From Magnetococcales bacterium HCHbin5 (lineage in GTDB: Bacteria; Pseudomonadota; Magnetococcia; Magnetococcales; Magnetaquicoccaceae), in NCBI GenBank assembly GCA_002753505.1, contig PEAG01000033.1, positions 1 through 36,890 of the forward strand: a stretch of 36,890 bases of DNA, given 5' to 3'. Positions 16,644-25,369 of this stretch are shown here, in pieces (within the stretch, counting starts at the first letter, position 1; every line of letters begins with the position of its first letter). The notes below the pieces were generated by a model that saw only the letters and a program-made list of their open reading frames with translations, was not told the DNA's origin and searched no databases. Position numbers and translations under genes: made by a program.

Positions 16644-17450
16644 ATGGATAATTCCACCGCAACACAAAAACCGTTGGCCAGCACGATCGCCATTCGTGCC
16701 CGCAACTTGAATCTTTGGTATGGCTCCTTTCAGGCACTGTTTGACATCAACCTGGAGATCAAGCAGGGAATGATTACCAGCATGATCGGTCCGTCCGGTT
16801 GTGGCAAGTCCACCATCTTGCGCAGCGTGGATCGCATCAATGAGCGGTTGGGGTATGTTCGTATTGAGGGGGCCATTGAGGTGTTGGACCAGAACATCTA
16901 TGCCCCGGAGGTGGAGTTGGCCCAATTGCGCAAGCAGGTGGGCATGGTGTTCCAGCGTCCCAATCCGCTGCCCATTTCGCTGTTTGACAACATTATTTTT
17001 GGTCACCGGATCCATCGCGCCCCGAACGAAAAATATAGCAAACAGGATGAGTCTGACATTGTCGAGGCCGCTCTGCGCAAGGTTTTATTGTGGGACAAGG
17101 TGAAGGACCGGCTTCACAGCAAGGCGACGGTTGGTCTCTCGCTGGAGGAGCAGCAAAAGCTTTGCATTGCCCGGTTGTTGCCGGTGAAGCCGACTGTCCT
17201 GTTGATGGACGAGCCCTGTTCCGCTCTGGATCCCAAGGGAACGGCGGCGGTGGAGGAGTTGATCTGGGAGTTGCGGGGGGAATATTCCATTCTGCTGGTC
17301 ACCCATAACATGGCCCAGGCGCGACGGGCCAGTGAAGAGTGTATTTTTCTGTTGATGGGGCGGGTGGTCGAGCATCGGGAGACGGATCAGATGTTCATGT
17401 CACCCTCCTGTCAGGAGACGGCCAACTATATTGAAGGCCGGTATGGTTGA
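16644..17450 (+). CDS. pstB: PstB-like ATPase with canonical catalytic motifs but broken signature (PstB2)
   Basis: Second phosphate-importer ATPase (268 residues). Walker A GPSGCGKST (49-57), Q-loop Gln104 (VFQRPNP), Walker B MDEPCSALDP with Asp189/Glu190 and switch His221 (VTHNM) are all canonical PstB. The signature is not: LSGGQ has become LSLEE (165-169, followed by QQKLCIAR). In an ABC dimer each ATP is held by Walker A of one chain and the signature of the other, so PstB2 catalytic residues plus the PstB1 signature make one good site, and the other pair makes one degenerate site. AAGGA precedes the ATG. It is the last gene of the operon. Confidence 0.93.
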   Translation: MDNSTATQKPLASTIAIRARNLNLWYGSFQALFDINLEIKQGMITSMIGPSGCGKSTILRSVDRINERLGYVRIEGAIEVLDQNIYAPEVELAQLRKQVGMVFQRPNPLPISLFDNIIFGHRIHRAPNEKYSKQDESDIVEAALRKVLLWDKVKDRLHSKATVGLSLEEQQKLCIARLLPVKPTVLLMDEPCSALDPKGTAAVEELIWELRGEYSILLVTHNMAQARRASEECIFLLMGRVVEHRETDQMFMSPSCQETANYIEGRYG

Positions 17451-17480
17451 GGGCGCGCGTCGACACGATCACGCCGCCCT

Positions 17481-17541
17481 TTTAAGCAATTGCAGAGGTC
17501 TGAGGAGCATTACGGTCTCCAGGCCCCTGCAGTTGCTTAAA
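17481..17541. repeat. Degenerate hairpin-repeat copy after pstB2
   Basis: TTTTAAGCAATTGCAG at the left and CTGCAGTTGCTTAAAA at the right form imperfect long arms around a diverged core (GAGGAGCATTACGGTCTCC). This is an eroded member of the dispersed family and may serve as the pst operon terminator. A partial inverted copy follows at 17569-17595 (CGTAATGCTCCTCA). The rest of 17451-17813 shows no gene; it should hold the promoter of the diguanylate cyclase gene. Confidence 0.7.
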
Positions 17542-17813
17542 AAGATCAAGAAGGAAAGCCCCTGGAAAATCGTAATGCTCCTCAACCCACTGCAGTCACT
17601 CGACAAACCACTCCCCTGCTCTTTTTTTACTTGTGTTGGCCAGTGAAAATTTCCATGATTACCCATTCCCATAAATAAGATTGGGATGAGACTGGCTATT
17701 CAAAGCATTGCATGGCAGTATGGCGACCAGATTTTTTTGGCATTTTTTTCTCTTATTCACAAAACACAATAGAAACAATTGCTACCGTTACCAAAAGGTT
17801 CCCGGATCTCCCC

Positions 17814-19535
17814 ATGTCGCTCAAATCTCTGCCCAAACCCAAACTGTTCCTGCTGATACTCGTCATGCCTGGCATCCTCTGGTTTTGCACCCTGGCGGCC
17901 GGCCTCAAGGGGTTGGCCTCCATTCGGGAAAACCAGATCATTGCCCGCCAGGATCGGGAACAACTGAATCTGGGCATGCAAACCCTCCGCCTAGTGGGAA
18001 AGGTGCAGTTTCATTTGCACGCACAACTGCACGCATGGAAAAATATTTTTTTGCCCGGCCAGGAGTCGGAACACTGGACCCTGCACCTGCAGACATTCGA
18101 GAAAGAAGAGCAGTCGGTAAAGGAGACCTTGAACCAGTTGACGCAACATATGCGATGGCTGGGTATGGGTGAAGAGGTCGGGCAACAGGTGGACCGGCTG
18201 CGAGCCCAGCATCAACTGTTAAGCAGCCAACACCGGACCGCCGCACGCCTCTTTATCCAGCAGGCGGCAACAACCCATGTGACAACGCACCCCGTCCGTG
18301 GGGCAGACCCGGCCATCCTCGCCCAGGGAAATGCCATCAACGATCAGACCGGGCAACTCGCCACCCAGGTCCAAACCCATGTAGCCTCCCTGGTCGATGC
18401 GGCGGTGGAGCGGGATGATCGCTGGTTTTCCGAGGAGTCCACCAAAGTGGCCTGGTTGCTGGCAGGTCTGGGACTGGTGATACTGCCCATCGCCTTTTTT
18501 ACCGTGCGCAACCATGTCATCCAGCCCATCACCCGCATGAGCCACGCCATCGAACAGGTGGCCAATGGAGATCTGAAACAGCAGGTGGCTCCCCAAAGCA
18601 TCGAGGAGTTCAGCCGCATGAGCATCTCCTTCAACCATATGACGGCAGAGTTGGACCGGGTCCATTCCGGGCTGCAAAACGAGCGGGACAAACTGACCAC
18701 CATCATTGTCGCCGCCCAGGAGGGCATCGTCGTGACCGACCGTCAGGGGGCGGTGGTATTGATCAACCCCGCCGCAGAGCGGTTGCTGCAAAAAAGTGCC
18801 GAGCAGATTACCCGAGAGGGCTTCTTGAACCTGCTGGATGACCCGGAATACATGACGGCTCACTTGGAACAAAGCGGCATCGATGTACCCAAAACGGTGG
18901 TCTATCACCACCGGGTTCTGAGCGTCCACGCCAATACCATTCATACCCCTGCCGGTGTCCAGATTGGCTCGGCTGCACTGCTGCGAGACATTACCGAAGA
19001 AAAGCGGCTGGAAAAACAGTTGCGAACCCTTTCCAACACCGATGCCATGACCGGTCTGCACAACCGTCGCCGTCTGGACGAACTCTACCACGATGAGTAT
19101 AACCGGGCTCAACGTTATCAACAAAATCTGTCCCTGCTCATGCTGGATGTGGACCATTTCAAACGATTCAATGATGAACATGGCCATGATCAGGGGGATC
19201 GGGTCTTGCAAGCGGTGGCCAGAGTGATGCAGAATATTTGCCGGGAGGTGGATTATCCCTGTCGTTATGGTGGAGAGGAGTTCTGTTTGATCCTGCCCAG
19301 CACTGGCCTGGAGGGAGCCAAACGGATGGCAGAGCGGTTGCGGTCCGGTGTGGAGGCGATGCGGGTGAATGGCCTGCAGGTCACCATCAGCCTGGGGGTG
19401 GCCGTCTATCCCCTGGTGGGCAGCAGCCCGGAAGCGTTGCAAAAAGCTGCCGACGCCGCCCTGTATCAAGCCAAAAGGGCCGGGCGCAACCGATTTCATG
19501 TCGCCCAAACAGAATCTCCACCCATCGATGGTTGA
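17814..19535 (+). CDS. Membrane diguanylate cyclase (HAMP-PAS-GGDEF)
   Basis: Makes c-di-GMP from two GTP at the inner membrane. With the ATG at 17814 it has 573 residues: span one (11-31), a periplasmic sensing region (about 32-210, helical), span two (213-231), a HAMP linker (VIQPITRMSHAIEQVANGDL), a PAS-like domain (VVTDRQGAVVLINPAAERLL) and a GGDEF domain. The active site reads GGEEF (486-490), an active variant, and REVD just before it forms the RxxD inhibitory I-site, so product inhibition is expected. An in-frame ATG at 17712 would add 34 residues without a ribosome site. It stands between the pst operon and a hybrid kinase gene 93 bp downstream. Confidence 0.9.
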   Translation: MSLKSLPKPKLFLLILVMPGILWFCTLAAGLKGLASIRENQIIARQDREQLNLGMQTLRLVGKVQFHLHAQLHAWKNIFLPGQESEHWTLHLQTFEKEEQSVKETLNQLTQHMRWLGMGEEVGQQVDRLRAQHQLLSSQHRTAARLFIQQAATTHVTTHPVRGADPAILAQGNAINDQTGQLATQVQTHVASLVDAAVERDDRWFSEESTKVAWLLAGLGLVILPIAFFTVRNHVIQPITRMSHAIEQVANGDLKQQVAPQSIEEFSRMSISFNHMTAELDRVHSGLQNERDKLTTIIVAAQEGIVVTDRQGAVVLINPAAERLLQKSAEQITREGFLNLLDDPEYMTAHLEQSGIDVPKTVVYHHRVLSVHANTIHTPAGVQIGSAALLRDITEEKRLEKQLRTLSNTDAMTGLHNRRRLDELYHDEYNRAQRYQQNLSLLMLDVDHFKRFNDEHGHDQGDRVLQAVARVMQNICREVDYPCRYGGEEFCLILPSTGLEGAKRMAERLRSGVEAMRVNGLQVTISLGVAVYPLVGSSPEALQKAADAALYQAKRAGRNRFHVAQTESPPIDG

Positions 19536-19628
19536 ATGCGGATCAACATATTTTACTGGCCACTCTCCATGCAAAACAGTGCAGCACAGCCGCCGTCCTC
19601 GTCCCCCTGCCGCCATCGTGGTTGTTGA

Positions 19629-22370
19629 ATGGATCGGCGACCCCACCCTCTGTGGCCCAACGCCCTGTTGACCCGCGTCCTGTTGCTCTTCTGCGCCCTC
19701 TTTTTACTGCTCATGGCTCTGTTCCTGTGGGTTGGGGAGCTGGGCAGCGTGCAGGGCAGAATCCTGACAGGGCTGGCCAGCGGCCTGTTGGGCCTGGGAG
19801 GATGGCTGGCCTTGCGGAAAATATTGCACCCTGTACTGCAATTGGCCGACGCCCTGCGCCACTGGCATCTGAATCGAACCAGCCAGCCCAATTTTCGGCC
19901 CGTCGCAGGCATGAGCCAGGAAATTTTCTGGATCCATGACGCCATTCAGGCCTTGTTGCTGGACAAAGCCCAGGAAAGCACGCTGATGGATGAGCGTGTA
20001 CAACAACGCACCTGCGATTTGATCCAGGCCAAGGAGGAGGCCGAAGCGGCCAACCAGGCCAAAAGCGAATTTTTGGCCAATATGAGCCATGAAATTCGCA
20101 CCCCGATGAACGCCATTATCGGCCTGACCGATCTGGCTCTCCACATGCGCCCCCCACCCAAACTGGAGGGGCATCTGCACAAAATTTTGCACGCCTCCCG
20201 CGCCCTGTTACGTATTCTGAATGATATTCTGGATTTTTCCAAAATTGAGGCGGGCAAACTGGCTCTGGATCCCGTTCCCTTCAGCCTGCACACGCTGTTT
20301 GAAAATTTGGGAGATCTGTTTCGGCAACCAGCCGCCGATAAAGGGGTGGAGTTGAACCTCTCCATTGTCGCCACCATCCCCACCCGCTTGATTGGGGATG
20401 ATGCCCGCATCGAGCAAATTCTGGTCAATCTGATCAGCAATGCCATCAAGTTTACCGAAGAGGGCGAGATCGATGTGCGTGCCGTTGCCATGGACAAAAC
20501 CCAGGATCAGTTGCGACTGGTCTGTTCGGTACGAGATACGGGTATCGGCCTCTCACAAGAACAGCTCGAGGGGCTGTTTGAGCCGTTTGTGCAGGCAGAC
20601 AGCTCCATCACCCGCAAGCATGGGGGAACCGGTCTGGGCCTGAGCATCAGCAAGCGGCTGGTGGAGATGATGGGAGGCCAGATCGAGGTGGAAAGCACCT
20701 TGGGACAGGGCAGCATATTCTTTTTTTCGGTACTGGTGGGCATCATGGAGGCAGAACCGCCGCTGCAGTTGGTACCGCCCCGGGATCTGCAGACGCTGCG
20801 TATTCTGGTTGTCGACGATAACGAAACAGCCCGGCTCATCTTGTGGGAATATTTGCGCGGGTTTGCAAATCGTCCCACCGTGGTGGATTCCGGTCACCGG
20901 GCCCTGATGGAGGTCCGCACCGCCTGTGACAACAACATGCCGTTCGATCTGTTGTTTGTCGATCATCGCATGCCGGAGATGAGCGGTCTGGAGACGGTGC
21001 AGCAGGTGATTCAATATTTATCATCTGAATACCTCTCAAACACCTCCCGGAAGGGATTCACGCCGCAGCCTTTGCCAAAATTTATCATGTTGACCGCGTT
21101 TCACAACGACGAATTGAAAAAACAGGCGGGGGTGGCCGGAGTCGATCGCCTGCTGCAAAAACCCATCGGTGGCTCCGAGCTGTTCAATGCCATCATGGAT
21201 GTTTTTGGCCGCAACGATGCCAAAATCAATCACCCACAGCAGGAAGAGCAGAGCGATATTATCGCAATCATGCAACAGCTCGGCGGAGCCAGGATCTTGT
21301 TGGTCGAAGACAACAGCATCAACCGCGAAGTGGCACGCGGCGTACTGGAACAGGTGGGACTGCAGGTGGAAGAGGCCCATAATGGCCAAGAGGCGGTCTG
21401 GATGGTCGGTCAAACCCGTTATGATGCGGTCTTGATGGACATCCAGATGCCTGTCATGGATGGCATTACAGCGGCACAGCATATTCGCCAGGACAGACGC
21501 TGCCAGACGTTACCCATCATCGCCATGACAGCCCATGCCCTGGATGGGGATCGGGAAAAAAGTCTGGCCGCCGGCATGAATCTCCACATTACCAAACCGA
21601 TTGATAATGACATACTCTATGCCGCCCTGGTGCGGTGGATCAAACCCAGGGAGCAGCAGCCCCCCTGGACTCTGCCGGTTGTGCCAACACCGCCGGATTC
21701 GGCGACTCTGGCGTTGCCAGAGCAGTTGCCGGGCATTGACCTGACTGCAGCCCTGCGGCGTCTGCATGGCAACCGGCGAATGTTGTTGTCGCTGCTTTGG
21801 GAGTTTTATCGGGATTATGGCCAGATGGCAGAGCGGCTTGCCTTGCTGTTGGGGAACGGCAGACGGCAGGATGACCAAAAACAGGCGGCATTGTTGATTC
21901 ACACGGTCAAGGGAATTGCGGGCAATCTGTCTGCCATGGCACTGTTTGGTGCGGCCAAACAGTTGGAAGAGAGTCTCCGCAGTGGGCAACAGGCAGAATG
22001 GCTGCGGCTGTTGCAGGTATTTTCCCAATCATTACAGCAGGTATTAAGTTCGATTGAGAGGTTACCCCCGCTCTCAGAGTTGCGTGCGGCGGATTCGGAG
22101 GAGAGTGCGCACACCATACCCCCCATGGACAAAGAACGGCTTGAGCCCCTTGTGCAGCAGCTGGCCGACCGCTTGATCGCCCAGGATGCGCAGGCACAGC
22201 TGCTCTTTGAGCAGCTCAACCGACTGTTGGTGGGGCGTTCGTTTTTTACCGATGAACCATTGACAACGATGGGAAGAGAGCTGGATCAATTCAATTTCAA
22301 GCGGGCCTACGAGGCGTTGGTCTTGCTGGCGAAGCGGTTGGAGATCAACAGTGTTTTGTCGGCTCAGTAA
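19629..22370 (+). CDS. Hybrid histidine kinase (HisKA-HATPase-REC-REC-HPt)
   Basis: A 913-residue multistep phosphorelay kinase. Two adjacent membrane spans near the N-terminus (about 14-36 and 44-62) leave almost no periplasmic loop, so the input is likely membrane or cytoplasmic. After a short coiled coil come the HisKA box with His154 (MSHEIRTP), the ATPase domain ([26 protein letters not shown]), receiver one with Asp445 ([11 protein letters not shown]), receiver two with Asp604 ([11 protein letters not shown]) and a C-terminal HPt with His758 ([12 protein letters not shown]). All phosphosites are present. The final target regulator is not encoded next to it. It converges on phoR1 with only 19 bp between the stop codons. 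Likely in one transcript with the cyclase upstream. Confidence 0.95.
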   Translation: MDRRPHPLWPNALLTRVLLLFCALFLLLMALFLWVGELGSVQGRILTGLASGLLGLGGWLALRKILHPVLQLADALRHWHLNRTSQPNFRPVAGMSQEIFWIHDAIQALLLDKAQESTLMDERVQQRTCDLIQAKEEAEAANQAKSEFLANMSHEIRTPMNAIIGLTDLALHMRPPPKLEGHLHKILHASRALLRILNDILDFSKIEAGKLALDPVPFSLHTLFENLGDLFRQPAADKGVELNLSIVATIPTRLIGDDARIEQILVNLISNAIKFTEEGEIDVRAVAMDKTQDQLRLVCSVRDTGIGLSQEQLEGLFEPFVQADSSITRKHGGTGLGLSISKRLVEMMGGQIEVESTLGQGSIFFFSVLVGIMEAEPPLQLVPPRDLQTLRILVVDDNETARLILWEYLRGFANRPTVVDSGHRALMEVRTACDNNMPFDLLFVDHRMPEMSGLETVQQVIQYLSSEYLSNTSRKGFTPQPLPKFIMLTAFHNDELKKQAGVAGVDRLLQKPIGGSELFNAIMDVFGRNDAKINHPQQEEQSDIIAIMQQLGGARILLVEDNSINREVARGVLEQVGLQVEEAHNGQEAVWMVGQTRYDAVLMDIQMPVMDGITAAQHIRQDRRCQTLPIIAMTAHALDGDREKSLAAGMNLHITKPIDNDILYAALVRWIKPREQQPPWTLPVVPTPPDSATLALPEQLPGIDLTAALRRLHGNRRMLLSLLWEFYRDYGQMAERLALLLGNGRRQDDQKQAALLIHTVKGIAGNLSAMALFGAAKQLEESLRSGQQAEWLRLLQVFSQSLQQVLSSIERLPPLSELRAADSEESAHTIPPMDKERLEPLVQQLADRLIAQDAQAQLLFEQLNRLLVGRSFFTDEPLTTMGRELDQFNFKRAYEALVLLAKRLEINSVLSAQ

Positions 22371-22389
22371 CTTGTCCGTTCCTCGGTCA

Positions 22390-24177
22390 TCAGACAACCG
22401 AAAAATGCTCCACCTGAGAAACCGTAACCCAAAACAGCGTCCCATGGGGTAGCACAGCCTCCATGCCAACACTCTCCCCCATCTTTTCAGCCAGATGCTT
22501 GACAATCGAAAGTCCCAACCCTGTCCCTCCCATTTTGCGGGTCCGACCAGAATCGACCCGATAAAACCGTTCAAACAGACGATCCACATGCTGGGGCGCA
22601 ATCCCGGGACCATCGTCCAAAACCTCCAAACGATAACAGTTCACCGACCCGTTGAGCCGAACCCGGATTGAGGAGTTGGGCGGGATATATTTGACCGCAT
22701 TGTCCACAAAGTTGATCAATATCCGACGCATCGCCTCCGCATCGGCCCAGATGGAAACCCCGGCCGGCAGATCAATGTGCAAAGAGATCTCTTTCTCAAC
22801 CGCCGAAGCCCGGATCAGATCCATGACATCCTGTACCAAAGGCAACAAGGCCAACCGCTCCATATCCATGGGAAACTGGTCCGCCTCCAGCCGGGAAAGA
22901 TCCAACAGATCGGCAATAATGCGGGCCAAACGATTGGCATTGCGCTCCATGGCGGTGGCCAACACCCGGCGATACGCCGGATCTTCCATCGCATTGCCAA
23001 GAAGCGTCTGGGCATTGGCCTGAATGACACTGACCGGAGTACGCAACTCATGGGAAACATTGGCCACAAAATCACGCCGAATCGAATCCAATCGACGCTT
23101 CTCCGTCACATCCCGCAACACAACCACATGCCCCTGCCGTTCGTGCAGCGGGGTCATGACCGCCACCAACCGACGGGGGGTAGGCCCTTCCAGTTCAAAT
23201 TCGGTCGTGGAAGCGTCGAGCGGTTCCCGATCCGCCAACTCCAAATCCAACCCCAGATCTTCCAGCACCTGCGCCGGCAAAACAGTCACCAACGGCTTCC
23301 CATCCCACGGCTGGGACAGCCGCAACAGCTCCATGGCAGAACGGTTCATCAAGGTGATCGCATGCTGCTCATCCACCGCAATCACCCCTTCCCCCATGCT
23401 GTGCAACACGGTCGCCATCCTGGACTGTTCCGCCGACAGACGGGCCAACGTCTGATCTTTTTCCGCAGCCAGCAGATTCAGGGAGTCGGCCAAACCGGCC
23501 ATGGCATCATCCCCGCGCACATCAATCCGCGGAGCATGGACCGTTTTGGCCATTCCATGGGCCTGCTCGACCACATAACGCAGGGGGCGAAACACCCATT
23601 GGGCGGACAGATTGCTCAGGGAAAGACCGAAGAGGAGAAAAAGCAGGCCCGCTCCATACAACAGCCCGCGCAGGTGGGTATGGAGGAGAGAGAGATCTGC
23701 CAGCGAAATGGCGGCCCGAACCACACCATGGCCACCCTGTGGATGATTGAACGGCACCGCAATGACCAGCATGGAGTGGGTTGAGACGGTGGCCTCACTG
23801 GTCTCTTCGCCCGGACTCCCCTCCATGGCCTCCTGCACCTCGGGCATGGAGGCATACCCCCCCATGCCCTGCAGGGCCGTGCCATCCTCCTGGGAGTCCC
23901 CCAGCACCCGTCCATTGGCAGCAATGAAGGTGATGCGCACGGCGGGATCCTGGCCCAAGCGATTGGCCAACCGATCAACATTTTCCCTGTCCAGAGGCCA
24001 GGCTTCTGCCTCAATCAGGGTGCGACCAACCTGCGCAAAACGCCGCAACTCCGCCGTTATATGGCCATTCAACCACTCCCCCAGGGTCTCTTCCAGATAA
24101 AAACCCACAACAGCGACAGCGACGACGGTCAACAGAAGGAAGGGCAGGATGTAGCGAATGCGGATACCAAATATCAC
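22390..24177 (-). CDS. phoR: Phosphate sensor kinase PhoR (copy 1, phoB-linked)
   Basis: PhoR phosphorylates PhoB under phosphate limitation. I start at a GTG one base after the phoB stop, with CAGGAACGG as ribosome site; a start at 24285 would run deep into phoB. That gives 596 residues: span one (5-27), a periplasmic domain of about 140 residues, span two (168-189), HAMP-like linker, PAS (GEGVIAVDEQHAITLMN), HisKA with His376 (VSHELRTP) and ATPase ([36 protein letters not shown]). E. coli PhoR lacks such a periplasmic domain; Bacillus-type PhoR has one. It is closely similar over its full length to the second copy at 25366-27141. Confidence 0.93.
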   Translation of the reverse strand: MIFGIRIRYILPFLLLTVVAVAVVGFYLEETLGEWLNGHITAELRRFAQVGRTLIEAEAWPLDRENVDRLANRLGQDPAVRITFIAANGRVLGDSQEDGTALQGMGGYASMPEVQEAMEGSPGEETSEATVSTHSMLVIAVPFNHPQGGHGVVRAAISLADLSLLHTHLRGLLYGAGLLFLLFGLSLSNLSAQWVFRPLRYVVEQAHGMAKTVHAPRIDVRGDDAMAGLADSLNLLAAEKDQTLARLSAEQSRMATVLHSMGEGVIAVDEQHAITLMNRSAMELLRLSQPWDGKPLVTVLPAQVLEDLGLDLELADREPLDASTTEFELEGPTPRRLVAVMTPLHERQGHVVVLRDVTEKRRLDSIRRDFVANVSHELRTPVSVIQANAQTLLGNAMEDPAYRRVLATAMERNANRLARIIADLLDLSRLEADQFPMDMERLALLPLVQDVMDLIRASAVEKEISLHIDLPAGVSIWADAEAMRRILINFVDNAVKYIPPNSSIRVRLNGSVNCYRLEVLDDGPGIAPQHVDRLFERFYRVDSGRTRKMGGTGLGLSIVKHLAEKMGESVGMEAVLPHGTLFWVTVSQVEHFSVV

Positions 24178-24178
24178 G

Positions 24179-24883
24179 TCACCGTTCCTGTGGATGTTCT
24201 CGAAAACGATAGCCAATATTACGAACCGTCTCGATGGCATCTCCCATGACACCCAACTTTTCTCGCAACCGCTTGACATGGACATCGACGGTACGGGTCT
24301 GGATGGCCGTGTTTTGCACGTTCCAGACCTTGGTCAGCAAAGTGTCGCGGGACTGCACCCGCCCTTTGTGGGTCAGCAGCAGATCCAGCAATTTGAACTC
24401 CATGGAGGTCAAGAGGGTCTCCTGTTCGTCCACCCAGACCTGATGCCGCTTGCGGTCCATCTTGAGGGCGTCAAACACCACCAGGGACTCCTCTGCCGGC
24501 TGGCTTTGCGAACCGCTGCGGCGCAGAATGGCGCGCACACGCAGCAACAGCTCTCGCACATTAAAGGGCTTGACCACATAGTCGTCTGCACCCAATTCAA
24601 AGCCAACCACCCGATCGATATCCTCGCTTTTGGCACTGAGAAAGAGTACGGGGGTGTTACGGGTGCGCTCGTGGGAGCGCAGCCGATGGCATACCTCTAT
24701 GCCGGACATGCCAGGCAGCATAATATCCAGGATGGCCAAGTCGGGCGGCCCCTGCTGCATGGCCCACTCCAACCCTTCCTCGCCACTCTGGAATGGATAG
24801 ACCTGATATCCCTCGTGTTTCAGGTTATATTCCAGCGTCGTTAACAGATCTTCCTCGTCCTCGACAATTAAAATATTAGCCAT
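24179..24883 (-). CDS. phoB: Phosphate regulon response regulator PhoB
   Basis: OmpR-family regulator of 234 residues. The receiver has the acidic pocket EDEE (8-11), phospho-acceptor Asp53 (ILDIMLPGMSG), the switch serine in LSAKSE and Lys in KPFNVRELLLR. The winged-helix domain ends with the recognition region TRTVDVHVKRLREKLG and the hairpin IETVRNIGYRF. It directly precedes phoR1 (GTG one base after the stop). The 226 bp to the small ORF upstream hold no further convincing gene. The heptamer repeats found at four sites in this window are its likely targets. Confidence 0.94.
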   Translation of the reverse strand: MANILIVEDEEDLLTTLEYNLKHEGYQVYPFQSGEEGLEWAMQQGPPDLAILDIMLPGMSGIEVCHRLRSHERTRNTPVLFLSAKSEDIDRVVGFELGADDYVVKPFNVRELLLRVRAILRRSGSQSQPAEESLVVFDALKMDRKRHQVWVDEQETLLTSMEFKLLDLLLTHKGRVQSRDTLLTKVWNVQNTAIQTRTVDVHVKRLREKLGVMGDAIETVRNIGYRFREHPQER

Positions 24884-25109
24884 TTCATAATGTTATCCAT
24901 GCGATGCCGGAGGGAAAAGCCAACATACACAGGGAACTCAAAACCACAAGGAACCCCGTGCAAATGGGTATACCCAGGCCATACAACGTCCCAGGCACAC
25001 CCAGCACGGCCATTGTCTACCATTCATGCGTCAAACAGCAAGCAAGTCCGAAGTCCGCGCACGCTTTTCTTTGCAGCGTGGCGACTGCAGTGGCCGCCAT
25101 TTTTATCCG
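24884..25109. other. Intergenic region between phoB and the small ORF
   Basis: 226 bp with no convincing gene. It holds a 16-bp near-palindrome, GGCGACTGCAGTGGCC (25080-25095), 14 bp beyond the small ORF stop, and a weak phoB leader in which the nearest purine-rich ribosome site (GGA) is 13 bases before the ATG. An extra promoter or RNA structure is possible but not clear. Confidence 0.4.
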
Positions 25110-25217
25110 TCATTGCCCGACAACATGACCGTTACGGCGATAATCACGACGGTTAAAATACAAATATCCACCCACAACAACCGCTGCAAATACAATCGAC
25201 GACGCGACGATAACCAT
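25110..25217 (-). CDS. 35-residue single-span membrane small protein
   Basis: An ATG at 25217 follows GGGGAG by 9 bases and opens 35 codons ending TGA at 25110. The product starts MVIVASSIVFAAVVVGGYLYF, a clean single transmembrane helix (residues 2-21), then NRRDYRRNG, a basic tail that should lie in the cytoplasm. It is too short for ordinary ORF cut-offs. It sits between phoR2 and phoB on the same strand and downstream of a Pho-box-like pair, so it is likely in the phoB transcript. By analogy with small membrane modulators of sensor kinases (MgrB on PhoQ) it could act on one of the PhoR proteins; that is inference. Expression is unproven. Confidence 0.65.
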   Translation of the reverse strand: MVIVASSIVFAAVVVGGYLYFNRRDYRRNGHVVGQ

Positions 25218-25351
25218 TGTTGATCTCCCCTGTTGATAATGATGTGGAAAACATGATTACAGGGTAACGGAGCCATTGACCAACAAGCAAGCAATTTATT
25301 GTTAATTATTAATACGTTATTTATTAAGAAGCCTTCAAAAAACCTGCATGA

Positions 25352-25369
25352 TTGTCGATAAATTGTCAC
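25352..25369 (-). promoter_or_regulatory. Pho-box-like pair upstream of small ORF-phoB-phoR1
   Basis: On the minus strand GTGACAA (25369-25363), four bases, then TCGACAA (25358-25352): two units at 11-bp spacing matching the local consensus (T/G)TNACA(A/T). It overlaps the stop codon of phoR2. Read on the plus strand, TTGTCGATAAATTGTCAC also resembles the E. coli Pho box, so orientation is not certain. The AT-rich stretch 25295-25330 downstream would hold the promoter. Autoregulation of phoB is expected from the family. Confidence 0.55.

Noticed and set aside
17712-17813. Upstream start for the diguanylate cyclase.
   Set aside because: The extra 34 residues are not preceded by a ribosome site and would place an odd hydrophobic segment before the normal basic-then-hydrophobic membrane anchor.
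24178-24285. Longer phoR1 start inside phoB.
   Set aside because: It would need a 107-bp overlap; the GTG one base after phoB has a ribosome site and aligns with the start of phoR2.
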